Position numbers and translations under genes: made by a program. This document shows, in pieces, positions 7,682 through 16,887 of a DNA stretch of 64,000 bases. Numbering within the stretch: position 1 is the first letter of the stretch; each line of letters begins with the position of its first letter. Source of the stretch: Pseudomonas fluorescens (lineage in GTDB: Bacteria; Pseudomonadota; Gammaproteobacteria; Pseudomonadales; Pseudomonadaceae); assembly GCF_001623525.1 (NCBI RefSeq), contig NZ_CP015225.1:930001-994000 (forward strand), written 5' to 3'. The notes beneath the pieces are model-generated. The model searched no databases, was not told the DNA's origin, and saw nothing but the letters and a program-made list of their open reading frames with translations.

Positions 7682-9163
7682 TTAGTCCGCGTCAGCCAGC
7701 ACGCGCTCAAGCGTTCGCGTGACGCCATGCTCGCGCAAGCTGTTGCAGCACCATTCGAATGCTGCCACGAACTCCGGCGAGCGGGGAATGGCGGTGCCAA
7801 AGATTTCTTCCACCTCCAGCATCCGCTGGGTCACCAGCGCATCGTCAGCCACCAGTGCCTGGCAAAACGCTGCCCGTGGGTCCGGGATTGAATACGTTAC
7901 GCCGTTCTCGTCCACGCCCTTCAGGTATACGGCCCAGGCCGCCACCACCAGCGCCGCGCGGCGAGTCTGGCCACCGTCGGCGATCAAGCGGTTGATGGTC
8001 GGCACAGTGAATTTTGGAAACTTCGACGAGCCGTCCGAACAGACCCGTTCCAACTGGTCGGCAATCGCCTGATTGGAAAAGCGCTCCACCAGGGTGTTCT
8101 TGTAGTCGGTCAGGTCGATGCCTGGCACTGGCGCCAGTTGCGGCGTCACGTCCAGGTCCATGTAGGCGCGCATGTAACGCACGAACAGCGGGTCGTTCAT
8201 GGTCTCGTGGACGAAGCGATAACCCTTGAGAAAGCCCAGGTAGGTCAACGCCAGGTGGCTGCCGTTGAGCAGCTTGATCTTCATCTCTTCATAGGGTGTG
8301 ACGTCATCGGTGAACTGCACGCCGACCTTTTCCCAGGCCGGGCGACCGTTGACGAACTTGTCTTCCAGGACCCATTGCACGAACGGTTCGCAGACCACCG
8401 GCCAAGCGTCGTCGATGCCATGTTCGTCATGCAGTTGCAGGCGATGGGCCACGCTGGTCATGGGCGTGATGCGATCGACCATGGCATTGGGGAAACTGAC
8501 ATTGCGGTCGATCCACTGCCCCAGCTCCGCGTCGCGCAACGCGGCGAAGGCCAGCAACGCCTTGCGGGTCACCGCGCCGTTGTGGGGCAGGTTATCGCAA
8601 GACATCAACGTGAACGCCGGAATACCGGCCGCGCGGCGCTTGGCCAGGGCGGCGCAGAGGAAACCGAAGACGGTTTTCGGAGCGTCAGGATGGGCCAGGT
8701 CGTGCTGGATCTGTGGCAAGTGGGCCATGAACTCGCCGTTGCTGTCGTCGATGCAATAGCCGCCTTCGGTGATGGTCAGCGAGACAATGCGGATCTGCGG
8801 ATCGGCCAGTTTGTCGATCAGCGCTTGGGCGCCATCTTCAGCCAGCAACATGTCATTGATCGCGCCAATCACCCGGACTTCGGTGTCATCGGTGTCACCC
8901 AGTTCGTACAGGGTGAACAGGTAGTCCTGGCTGGCCAGGTCATCCCGGGCACGGCGATCCTCGGCCCGCAGGCCCACGCCGCAGATGGCCCAGTCCAGGT
9001 CGGTGCCGGTATTCATCAGCGCATCGGTGTAGTAGGCCTGGTGCGCCCGGTGGAAACCGCCGACGCCGATATGGGCGATGCCCTGGCGGATGTCGCCCAA
9101 GGGGTAGGCGGGCAGGGCTACGTCGGGGTTGAGGTTGTGCAGGTTTTGTCGGTTGAGTTTCAT
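7682..9163 (-). CDS. mtlD: Mannitol 2-dehydrogenase
   Basis: 493 residues, the length of the P. fluorescens enzyme, a long-chain polyol dehydrogenase. NAD-binding: IAHIGVGGFHRAHQAYY (about 30-46). The catalytic cluster known from P. fluorescens M2DH is present: Asn191 (MSCDNLPHNG), Lys295, Asn300 and His303 in KIKLLNGSH. It oxidises mannitol to fructose, and D-arabitol to xylulose, with NAD+. It follows mtlK by 15 nt and supplies the substrates of MtlY and MtlZ. The long antisense frame over it is a shadow. Confidence 0.96.
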   Translation of the reverse strand: MKLNRQNLHNLNPDVALPAYPLGDIRQGIAHIGVGGFHRAHQAYYTDALMNTGTDLDWAICGVGLRAEDRRARDDLASQDYLFTLYELGDTDDTEVRVIGAINDMLLAEDGAQALIDKLADPQIRIVSLTITEGGYCIDDSNGEFMAHLPQIQHDLAHPDAPKTVFGFLCAALAKRRAAGIPAFTLMSCDNLPHNGAVTRKALLAFAALRDAELGQWIDRNVSFPNAMVDRITPMTSVAHRLQLHDEHGIDDAWPVVCEPFVQWVLEDKFVNGRPAWEKVGVQFTDDVTPYEEMKIKLLNGSHLALTYLGFLKGYRFVHETMNDPLFVRYMRAYMDLDVTPQLAPVPGIDLTDYKNTLVERFSNQAIADQLERVCSDGSSKFPKFTVPTINRLIADGGQTRRAALVVAAWAVYLKGVDENGVTYSIPDPRAAFCQALVADDALVTQRMLEVEEIFGTAIPRSPEFVAAFEWCCNSLREHGVTRTLERVLADAD

Positions 9164-9178
9164 CGCAGGTCTCGGTAA

Positions 9179-10282
9179 TCAGGCGGCGGCGCGCAGCGCA
9201 CGGGTCACCGCAACGCCCTCGGCGTCGAATAAGTGGCAGTGTTCAGCGTCCAGGTGCAGGCTCAGTTGCTCGCCGAAACGGCTCGCCAGGTCACCGCGAA
9301 CGCGCATGGTCAAGGCTTCGCCGGAGGCCGTGACGACGTGACAGAAGGTGTCGCTGCCCAGCCGCTCGCTGACGTCGGCGGTGACTTGCAGCGTGCAATC
9401 ACCCGGTTGCGCCAGGTTCAGGTGTTCCGGGCGAATCCCCAGGGTCACCGCGCCGCCGACGCTCAGGTTGGCACCGCTGCGCGGCAGGTTGATACGCGTG
9501 CCGGCGTCCAGCAGCACCTCGCAGCCCTGGCTGTCCAAGCCGGTGACCTTGCCTTTGAGGAAGCCCATTTTCGGCGTGCCGAGGAACCCGGCGACAAACA
9601 GGTTGGCCGGCTGGTGATACAGCTCCAACGGCGAGCCGACCTGTTCGATACGCCCGCCATTGAGCACCACCACCTTGTCGGCCAGGGTCATGGCTTCGAC
9701 CTGGTCGTGAGTCACATAGATCATGGTCGCCTGCAACTCCTTGTGCAGGCGTGCCAGTTCCAGGCGCATCTGCACCCGCAGGGCGGCGTCGAGGTTGGAC
9801 AGCGGTTCGTCGAACAGGAAGATTTTCGGGTTACGCACGATGGCCCGGCCAATCGCTACACGCTGGCGCTGGCCGCCGGACAGTTGCTTGGGCTTGCGCT
9901 CGAGCATCGGACCCAGTTCGAGGATGCGCGCCGCTTCGTTGACCTTCTTCTCGACCTCGGCCTTGGGCACGCCGGCCAGGTCCAGGGCGAAGGACATGTT
10001 CTTGCGCACGCTCATGTGCGGGTACAAGGCGTAGGTCTGGAACACCATCGCCAGGTCGCGCTTGGCCGGGCTGACTTCGGTGATGTCCCGGCCATCCAGT
10101 TCGATGGTGCCGTCGCTGACCTCTTCAAGGCCGGCGATCAGCCGCAGCAGCGTGGACTTGCCACAGCCCGACGGGCCGACAAACACCACGAACTCGCGGT
10201 CGTTCACCTCAAGGTCGATGCCCTTGATGATGGAGAAACCTTCGAAACCCTTTTGCAGATTCTTGATTTTCAGGTTGGCCAT
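9179..10282 (-). CDS. mtlK: Polyol ABC transporter ATPase
   Basis: 367 residues, MalK/UgpC subfamily. Walker [11 protein letters not shown]-loop [12 protein letters not shown], signature LSGGQRQR, Walker [14 protein letters not shown] and switch His in VTHDQ are all intact. A C-terminal TOBE/OB regulatory part from about residue 240 is typical of carbohydrate ABC importers. It energises uptake of mannitol, sorbitol and arabitol through MtlFG. The gene is 39 nt after mtlG. Confidence 0.95.
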   Translation of the reverse strand: MANLKIKNLQKGFEGFSIIKGIDLEVNDREFVVFVGPSGCGKSTLLRLIAGLEEVSDGTIELDGRDITEVSPAKRDLAMVFQTYALYPHMSVRKNMSFALDLAGVPKAEVEKKVNEAARILELGPMLERKPKQLSGGQRQRVAIGRAIVRNPKIFLFDEPLSNLDAALRVQMRLELARLHKELQATMIYVTHDQVEAMTLADKVVVLNGGRIEQVGSPLELYHQPANLFVAGFLGTPKMGFLKGKVTGLDSQGCEVLLDAGTRINLPRSGANLSVGGAVTLGIRPEHLNLAQPGDCTLQVTADVSERLGSDTFCHVVTASGEALTMRVRGDLASRFGEQLSLHLDAEHCHLFDAEGVAVTRALRAAA

Positions 10283-10321
10283 GATGATGGGCCTCCACTT
10301 CTGATTATTGTGTAGGGCGCG

Positions 10322-11152
<831 letters not shown>

Positions 11153-11162
11153 GGCGACGGCC

Positions 11163-12098
11163 TCAGTGCTTGTCGGTGAGGTTTTTGCCGATCATCCGGA
11201 CCAGGATGATGGCGGCGATGTTGGCAATGACCACGGCAATCAGGCCACCGGCCGAAGCCATGCCGACGTCGAACTGCACCAGTGCCTGGTTGTAGATCAG
11301 GTAGGCCAGGTTGGTGGAGGCGTAGCCAGGGCCACCGTTGGTGGTGGTGAAAATCTCGGCGAACACCGACAGCAGGAAGATCGTCTCGATCATCAGCACC
11401 ACGGCAATCGGGCGGGCCAGGTGCGGCAGGGTCAGGTGCCAGAAAATCGCGATCGGGCCGGCACCGTCCAGGCGCGCGGCCTCTTTCTGTTCCTGGTCCA
11501 GCGACTGCATGGCGGTCATCAGGATCAGGATCGCGAAGGGCAGCCATTGCCAGCTCACGATGATGATGATCGATAGCAGCGGGTAATGGGCTAGCCAGTC
11601 CACTGGCTGGGCGCCGAACAGTTTCCACACCGAGGCGAGGATGCCCGAGACCGGGTGGAAGATCAGGTTCTTCCAGATCAGCGCGCCGACGGTGGGCATG
11701 ATGAAGAACGGCGAGATCAGCAGCACACGGACGATACCGCGACCAAAAAACTCACTGGCCTCCAGCAGCGCGCTGATCAACACCCCCAGCACGATACTGA
11801 TCAGCAGCACGCTGCCCACCAGCAACAAGGTGTTGGTGGCACCGGGCATGAAACCCGAGTCGGTCAGGAAGTAGGTGAAGTTCTCCAGCCCGACGAATTC
11901 GTTTTCGCCGGGGTAGAGCAGGTTGTAGCGGATCATCGAGAAGTAGACGGTCATGCCCAGGGGCACGATCATCCACAGCAGCAACAAGGCCACCGAAGGG
12001 CTGACCAGGAACCAACCGGGGTTCGCCAGGCGGATCTTGCGTGCCGGCGGCGGGGCAATCTCGATGGGGGCTTTGGCGGTTGTCGTTGAGCTATTCAT
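11163..12098 (-). CDS. mtlF: Polyol ABC transporter permease
   Basis: 311 residues, MalF-type permease. A ~30-residue cytoplasmic start precedes TM1 (WFLVSPSVALLLLWMIVPLGMTVYFS). The EAA motif is EAARLDGAGPIAIFWHLTLPHLARP. It pairs with MtlG. A REPIN separates it from mtlE upstream, so expression is probably lower than that of the binding protein, as in other binding-protein-dependent operons. Confidence 0.95.
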   Translation of the reverse strand: MNSSTTTAKAPIEIAPPPARKIRLANPGWFLVSPSVALLLLWMIVPLGMTVYFSMIRYNLLYPGENEFVGLENFTYFLTDSGFMPGATNTLLLVGSVLLISIVLGVLISALLEASEFFGRGIVRVLLISPFFIMPTVGALIWKNLIFHPVSGILASVWKLFGAQPVDWLAHYPLLSIIIIVSWQWLPFAILILMTAMQSLDQEQKEAARLDGAGPIAIFWHLTLPHLARPIAVVLMIETIFLLSVFAEIFTTTNGGPGYASTNLAYLIYNQALVQFDVGMASAGGLIAVVIANIAAIILVRMIGKNLTDKH

Positions 12099-12127
12099 GA
12101 ACGTTTACTCTTGTGCGACGCATTCCC

Positions 12128-12240
12128 TGTGGCGAGGGAGCTTGCTCCCGCTGGACCGCGCAGCGGGCCCATTTCGACTGGCAATCCTTGGATTGCCAGG
12201 GCGGGCTTCGCCCGCAGCGGGAGCAAGCTCCCTCGCCACA
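12128..12240. repeat. REPIN between mtlE and mtlF
   Basis: TGTGGCGAGGGAGCTTGCTCC at 12128 and the inverse CCTCGCCACA ending 12240, with inner inverted repeats. It sits where malE-malF of enteric bacteria carries REP sequences, directly after the abundant binding protein gene. Confidence 0.9.
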
Positions 12241-12258
12241 ATTGGAGAAATGCAGACC

Positions 12259-13569
12259 TTATTTTGGATACCCGGCGCGTTTCATCTCGCGTTCGGTGGT
12301 GGACTGCGCTGCGGTCAACGCCTGGTCCACGGTCTGCTGGCCGGTCAGCGCGCCCGAGAAGAACTTGCCCACTTGGGTGCCAATGGCCTGGAACTCGGGA
12401 ATGGTCACCAACTGGATGCCGATGTAGGGCACAGGCTTGAGGGTTGGCGCTTTCGGGTCGGCGACTTTCAACGATTCGAGGGTCACCTTGGCAAACGGCG
12501 CAGCCTTCATGTACTCGTCGCTGTAGGTCGAGGTGCGGGTGCCTGGCGGTACGTTGGCAATGCCGTCGGTCTTGGCGACCAATTGGCTGTATTCCTTGGA
12601 CGTCGCCCAGGTGGTAAAGACCGTGGCCGCGTCCTTGGCTTTGGAGCTGGTCGGGATGGCCAGCGACCAGGAGTACATCCACGAAGTGCCCTTGTCGGTT
12701 TTTTCGTGGGGGGCGAAGGTGAATCCAACGTGATCGGCCACCTTGCTCTGGGTCTTGTCGGTGACGAACGAACCGGCGACGCTGGCATCGACCCAGATCG
12801 CGCATTTGCCGCTGTTGAACAGCGCCAGGTTTTCGTTGAAGCCGTTACTGGACGCACCCGGCGGGCCGGATTTCTTCATGTTGTCGACGTAGAAATTCAG
12901 TGCTTCCTTCCATTCGGGTCCATTGAATTGTGGCTGCCACTTCTCATCGAACCAGCGCGCGCCATAACCGTTGGCCAGGGTGGTGATCAGCGCCATGTTC
13001 TCGCCCCAACCGGCCTTGCCCCGCAGGCACAGGCCATATTGTTCCTTGGCTTTGTCGGTGAGTTTTTCGGCGAACTCACCGATCTGGCTCCAGGTCGGGT
13101 GTTCGGGCATGGTCAGCCCGGCGTTTTTGAACAGGTCGGTGCGGTAATAGGTGATCGAACTTTCGGCATAGAACGGCAGGGCGTACAGCGAGCCTTTGAC
13201 CGACAAGCCATCGCGCACGGAAGGGAAAACGTCGTCCAGGTCGTAGGAGGCCGGCAGGTCCTTCATCGGCTCCAGCCAGCCCTTGGCGCCCCAGAGTGCA
13301 GCTTCGTACATGCCAATGGTCAGCACGTCGAACTGTCCGCCTTGGGTGGCGATGTCGGTGGTCAGGCGCTGGCGCAGCACGTTTTCTTCGAGCACCACCC
13401 AGTTGAGCTTGATGTCCGGGTGCTCGGCCTCGAAGGTTTTCGAGAGCTTTTGCATGCGGATCATGTCGCTGTTGTTGACGGTGGCAATGGTGAGGGTCTG
13501 TGCGCCGAAACTGACGCTGCTGAGGGTCATGCAGGTGGAGACAAGCAGAGCTTTTACCGAAGGTTTCAT
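12259..13569 (-). CDS. mtlE: Polyol ABC transporter periplasmic binding protein
   Basis: 436 residues from the ATG at 13569, which follows AAGGAGTGCGCG; a longer open frame to 13755 is not used. The signal peptide is MKPSVKALLVSTCMTLSSVSFGA. The body is a family-1 solute-binding protein (LTIATVNNSDMIRMQKLSKTFEAEHPDI...; INFGLP-like hinge; C-terminal ..QTVDQALTAAQSTTEREM). It delivers mannitol, sorbitol or arabitol to MtlFGK. First gene of the operon; a promoter and likely activator sites lie upstream. Confidence 0.95.
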   Translation of the reverse strand: MKPSVKALLVSTCMTLSSVSFGAQTLTIATVNNSDMIRMQKLSKTFEAEHPDIKLNWVVLEENVLRQRLTTDIATQGGQFDVLTIGMYEAALWGAKGWLEPMKDLPASYDLDDVFPSVRDGLSVKGSLYALPFYAESSITYYRTDLFKNAGLTMPEHPTWSQIGEFAEKLTDKAKEQYGLCLRGKAGWGENMALITTLANGYGARWFDEKWQPQFNGPEWKEALNFYVDNMKKSGPPGASSNGFNENLALFNSGKCAIWVDASVAGSFVTDKTQSKVADHVGFTFAPHEKTDKGTSWMYSWSLAIPTSSKAKDAATVFTTWATSKEYSQLVAKTDGIANVPPGTRTSTYSDEYMKAAPFAKVTLESLKVADPKAPTLKPVPYIGIQLVTIPEFQAIGTQVGKFFSGALTGQQTVDQALTAAQSTTEREMKRAGYPK

Positions 13570-13654
13570 CGCGCACTCCTTTTCCGCGCCCGAGGGCGGC
13601 AGAAGGACAGTTATTGTTTTTGTGTCTTCCGGATGAAGGGAAGAATGTGCGCTG

Positions 13655-13721
13655 ATTACAGCCCTCAATGGACGGCGTGACAAATCATCCGTCGCACTTT
13701 CACTGATACTTTTTTGCACTG
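13655..13721 (-). promoter_or_regulatory. mtlE promoter with candidate MtlR half-sites
   Basis: On the minus strand, TTGTCA (13678-13683), a 17-nt spacer and TGTAAT (13655-13660) form a sigma70 promoter. Just upstream lie two direct half-sites, CAGTGCAAAA (13712-13721) and CAGTGAAAGT (13696-13705), spaced 16 nt start to start. That is a typical arrangement for an AraC-family activator such as MtlR. Confidence 0.5.
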
Positions 13722-13761
13722 GAGGGATTGATGCCTGCCACTTCAGGCCGGACAAAGAACC

Positions 13762-13888
13762 TGTGGCGAGGGAGCTTGCTCCCGCTGGGGCGCGCAGCGG
13801 CCCTCAACAATTCCCCTGACAACTCGGTGCGAAAGGCTGATATAGGGGGCTGCTTCGCAGCCCAGCGGGAGCAAGCTCCCTCGCCACA
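13762..13888. repeat. REPIN between mtlR and mtlE
   Basis: TGTGGCGAGGGAGCTTGCTCC at 13762 and the inverse GGGAGCAAGCTCCCTCGCCACA ending 13888. It lies just downstream of mtlR and may end the mtlR transcript. Confidence 0.9.
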
Positions 13889-13909
13889 GGGGATTGGGTG
13901 AGAAAAATG

Positions 13910-14815
13910 TCAGCCCTGGTTCTGCTCGGTCAACCGCTGCACCGCCAGCCGCCGGTAGTGGGATGGGGTCATGCCCTTGAGCTGCTGGAAACGCCGGTTG
14001 AAATTGGAAATGTTGTTGAAACCCGATTCAAAGCACACGTCCGTCACCGGTTTATCACCGTCGGCCAGCAACTCGCAGGATTTGCTGATGCGCAGGCGAT
14101 TGACGAATTCGATGAAGCAGCGACCGGTGGCCTGTTTGAACACCCGGCTGAAATAGGTGGGTTTCATGCCCAGGTGCTCGGCCACTTCTTCCAGGGACAG
14201 TTCCCGGGCGTAATGGGCAAAGATGTAGTCCACCGCGCGGTTGGTGCGGTCGATGCTGTGTTCGTCTGCCGTTTGCGCAGAGGTCGCGCCGGACAGCAGT
14301 TGGTAGTCATCCGTGGCGGCCAGCAGCTCCATCAGGATGAAAAAATACCCCAGGCGGCTCATGCCTTGGGAATCGGCGATGCGCTGCATCAGGGTCATGG
14401 CCTGGCGGATGGTGCGCTTGCAGCGGAACTCGATGCCGTATTGGGCACGTTCGAGCAGCGGTGCGACAGTCTTGAGTTCAGCGAATACCTGGTGGCCGCT
14501 TTCGAACAACTCGTCAGTGAAGTTCACCAGCATGTCGCGCTTGTGCACCACTTCATCCTCGGCCACCTGGCTGATCCAGTTATGGGGCAGGTTGGGGCCG
14601 GTGAGGAACAGTGACTGCGGATAGAAGTTGCCGATGTAATCGCCAATGAACACTTTGCCGGAACTGGCGACGATCAAGTGCAGCTCGTATTCCTTGTGGA
14701 AATGCCAGCGCACCAGCGGGCAGGGAAAACCGTGCTGACGGTAGATGATGGACAACCCATTATGGTCGTCCATCAACTCGTAGGAGGGGTCGGTGATTCT
14801 GGCTGTACGGGTCAT
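13910..14815 (-). CDS. mtlR: AraC-family activator of the mannitol operon
   Basis: 301 residues. The N-terminal cupin-like sensor half (CPLVRWHFHKEYELHLI...; the His/Glu pattern of a sugar-binding cupin) is followed by two helix-turn-helix units at about 200-295: LSLEEVAEHLGMKPTYFSRVFKQATG and VTDVCFESGFNNISNFNRRFQQLKGMTPSHYR. MtlR activates mtlEFGKDYZ in P. fluorescens in response to mannitol, sorbitol or arabitol. It is transcribed in the same direction as the operon, with 340 nt and a REPIN between, so it is a separate unit. Confidence 0.92.
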   Translation of the reverse strand: MTRTARITDPSYELMDDHNGLSIIYRQHGFPCPLVRWHFHKEYELHLIVASSGKVFIGDYIGNFYPQSLFLTGPNLPHNWISQVAEDEVVHKRDMLVNFTDELFESGHQVFAELKTVAPLLERAQYGIEFRCKRTIRQAMTLMQRIADSQGMSRLGYFFILMELLAATDDYQLLSGATSAQTADEHSIDRTNRAVDYIFAHYARELSLEEVAEHLGMKPTYFSRVFKQATGRCFIEFVNRLRISKSCELLADGDKPVTDVCFESGFNNISNFNRRFQQLKGMTPSHYRRLAVQRLTEQNQG

Positions 14816-14885
14816 GGGCCTGGCGCTTTTATTGTTATCGCCATTGGATAATGCCCCCTTCGCCAGGCGGCTGCCACTCTGACGT

Positions 14886-16178
14886 CTAACCGTTGCGGTT
14901 TTTTTCTTCGATCCACTGGGACATGTATTGGGTGCTTTTGTGCTGGTGGTGACGCAGCATGCTGCCGGTGAAATTGTCCCGACGTCGTTGTGCCAGGTCC
15001 GCCCGGCAAGCGTTGATGCTGTCGATCAGCGCCGGGCCGTGCACCTGTTGCCGGTAGCGATTTTCCAGCAAGGCGAGGCCAGCATCCTGGGCCAGGGTCC
15101 AGCGCGCCTGATCGCGATACAACTGCACCGCCGCATTGGCGATGCCTTCGGCGCTCTGGGCAATCGCGCCGGGCCAGGGCATGTCGCCGTGCATGGCTTC
15201 GGCCCCCACGGGCGTGGTGACGTTGGGGGTGCCGCAGAGCATGGCATCGATCAGCTTGCCCTTGATGCCGGCGCCGAAACGCAGCGGCGCCAGGCAGATG
15301 CGTGCCGCCGACATCACCTGCAAGGCGTCCTCCGCCCAGTTCATGATGTGAAAGCCCTGGGCCGGGTTATGCAGCGCGGCGGCCTTGGGCGGGGTGTAGG
15401 CGCCGTACAGATGCAGCTGCGCGCCGGGTAATTGTTGGCGGATCAGTGGCCAGATGGCGTTTTTCATCCAGAGCACGGCGTCCCAGTTCGGTGCGTGGCG
15501 AAAGTTGCCGATGCTCAGGAAATGCGCCCGGTCCTCGAACGGCGCCGACGGCTCGCCGGGCAGGTCCAGCATCAACGGGCACCAGTGCAGCAGGTTGCGG
15601 GGCAACCCGAAGTGCTCCACCAACAGTTCGATTTCAACCTCGGACACCATCAAGTTGAGGTCGCAGCGGTACAATGCGGCGATTTCCCGTTTGGCCAGGT
15701 CGGTGTCGGCCATCCGCTGGAACTCCTCGTCCAGGGCTGGGGCGAAGAGGTCGCTGAAATCCTCGCCAGCCTCATCCTGCTTCAGGCGGTCTTTCAAGCG
15801 CTGGTGCCGAGCGTGGCGCAGGCTCTGCAAGTCTGACGTCTCCAGCACCCGCAGGGCACCGGGGCAGTGCTTCTCGACCCGCCAGCCGAACTGTTCTTCC
15901 ATCATGAATTGGTCGAACAGCACGATGTCCGGCGCCAGCTCACTGATGAAGGCGTCGAAGCTGCTGCTATTGAGTTCGATCGGTACTTCGCGGATACCCA
16001 GCGCGACCAGGTCGGCGCGCTGTTCACCGGGGCCCGCCGGACTGCTGAAGGTGATGTCCCAGCCTTGTCCGAGGAAGGTGTCGAGGATCTGCATGACATG
16101 CCCGCTGGCAGCCGATGAGCGCGGCTCGGGCCAGACATAGCCGATAACCAGGACCTTGGTGGCGGTGGGGTGATGCAT
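14886..16178 (-). CDS. Glycosyltransferase, GT4-like
   Basis: 430 residues. It begins KVLVIGYVWPEPRSSAASGHVMQIL, the GT-B N-terminal nucleotide-fold start. The C-terminal half has FLSIGNFRHAPNWDAVLWMKNAIWP and ICLAPLRFGAGIKGKLIDAMLCGTPNVTTPVGAEAM, the donor-binding region of retaining GT4-like enzymes that use nucleotide sugars. A Lys/Arg/His-rich tail ends the protein. No other polysaccharide genes lie nearby, so the acceptor is unknown. It could belong to cell-surface glycan or glycolipid synthesis. Confidence 0.82.
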   Translation of the reverse strand: MHHPTATKVLVIGYVWPEPRSSAASGHVMQILDTFLGQGWDITFSSPAGPGEQRADLVALGIREVPIELNSSSFDAFISELAPDIVLFDQFMMEEQFGWRVEKHCPGALRVLETSDLQSLRHARHQRLKDRLKQDEAGEDFSDLFAPALDEEFQRMADTDLAKREIAALYRCDLNLMVSEVEIELLVEHFGLPRNLLHWCPLMLDLPGEPSAPFEDRAHFLSIGNFRHAPNWDAVLWMKNAIWPLIRQQLPGAQLHLYGAYTPPKAAALHNPAQGFHIMNWAEDALQVMSAARICLAPLRFGAGIKGKLIDAMLCGTPNVTTPVGAEAMHGDMPWPGAIAQSAEGIANAAVQLYRDQARWTLAQDAGLALLENRYRQQVHGPALIDSINACRADLAQRRRDNFTGSMLRHHQHKSTQYMSQWIEEKNRNG

Positions 16179-16255
16179 GAGCAGGGGGTTCCTCGAAGCG
16201 GATCAGGCGCTGTCGGCGCGCGGGGCGCCGATAGTGACCAAGAATACGATCCGGC

Positions 16256-16636
16256 TCAAGAAAGAATGCGTTTGACCTTGTCTCGCAACTGGTCGATGGA
16301 GAAAGGCTTGCCGATCACCGACATGCCTTCCGGCACATCGATACTTTCAGCGTAACCGCTGGCAAACAGCACAGGCAGTTGTGGCCGCACGGCTCGGGCC
16401 TGTTTCGCCAATTCGCGCCCGTCCATGACCGGCAGGCCGACGTCGGTCATCATCAGTGCAATGGGTTGCGCGTCGTTGCGCAAAAACGCCAGCGCCTGTT
16501 CACAACCGTCCGCCTCCAGCACTTGGTATTCCAGCTCCTCCAGCACGTCGACGATCAACATCCGCACAATGTCATCGTCTTCGACGACCAGGATAGTGGA
16601 CTGGGTGGCAGGAGGAGGGGTGGACATAGTCGACAT
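16256..16636 (-). CDS. Single-domain response regulator
   Basis: 126 residues from the ATG at 16636; 16627 or an upstream TTG at 16717 are alternative starts, and none has a clear ribosome site. A stand-alone receiver: acidic pair VVEDDD, phosphoacceptor D65 in MMTDVGLPVMDG, Thr/Ser position in FASGYAE, and Lys in IGKPFS. There is no output domain. It is closest in style to the receiver modules of nearby hybrid kinases and is divergently placed next to the three-receiver kinase, so it is probably part of the same phosphorelay. Confidence 0.85.
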   Translation of the reverse strand: MSTMSTPPPATQSTILVVEDDDIVRMLIVDVLEELEYQVLEADGCEQALAFLRNDAQPIALMMTDVGLPVMDGRELAKQARAVRPQLPVLFASGYAESIDVPEGMSVIGKPFSIDQLRDKVKRILS

Positions 16637-16704
16637 TCTCGAAGGAGGGAGCGGGAGGGAGACTCGAAAAAAACGGCCTCTTTCATGAGTAAGCTCCGAG
16701 GCGG

Positions 16705-16780
16705 CACAAGTTCCCAAGGTTGTACAAGAAAGGATCTATAGTACAAGAGCTGACAAGGATAGTCGCTTCCTTGCTACAAG
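16705..16780. promoter_or_regulatory. Intergenic region with repeated ACAAG motifs
   Basis: Between the divergent response regulator and hybrid kinase, five copies of NACAAG start at 16705, 16723, 16742, 16752 and 16775. Two are identical GTACAAGA (16722 and 16741, 19 nt apart). Possibly operator repeats for a shared regulator. Confidence 0.25.
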
Positions 16781-16887
16781 GTAGATCGTCGCGGGACTTG
16801 CGCCTTTGACTCGTCAGATAATGTGGATCCAAGCGCCGTTTTTCGGGCAAACTCCACGGTTTTCAACTGTCCACCAAGGCCCTTTCC

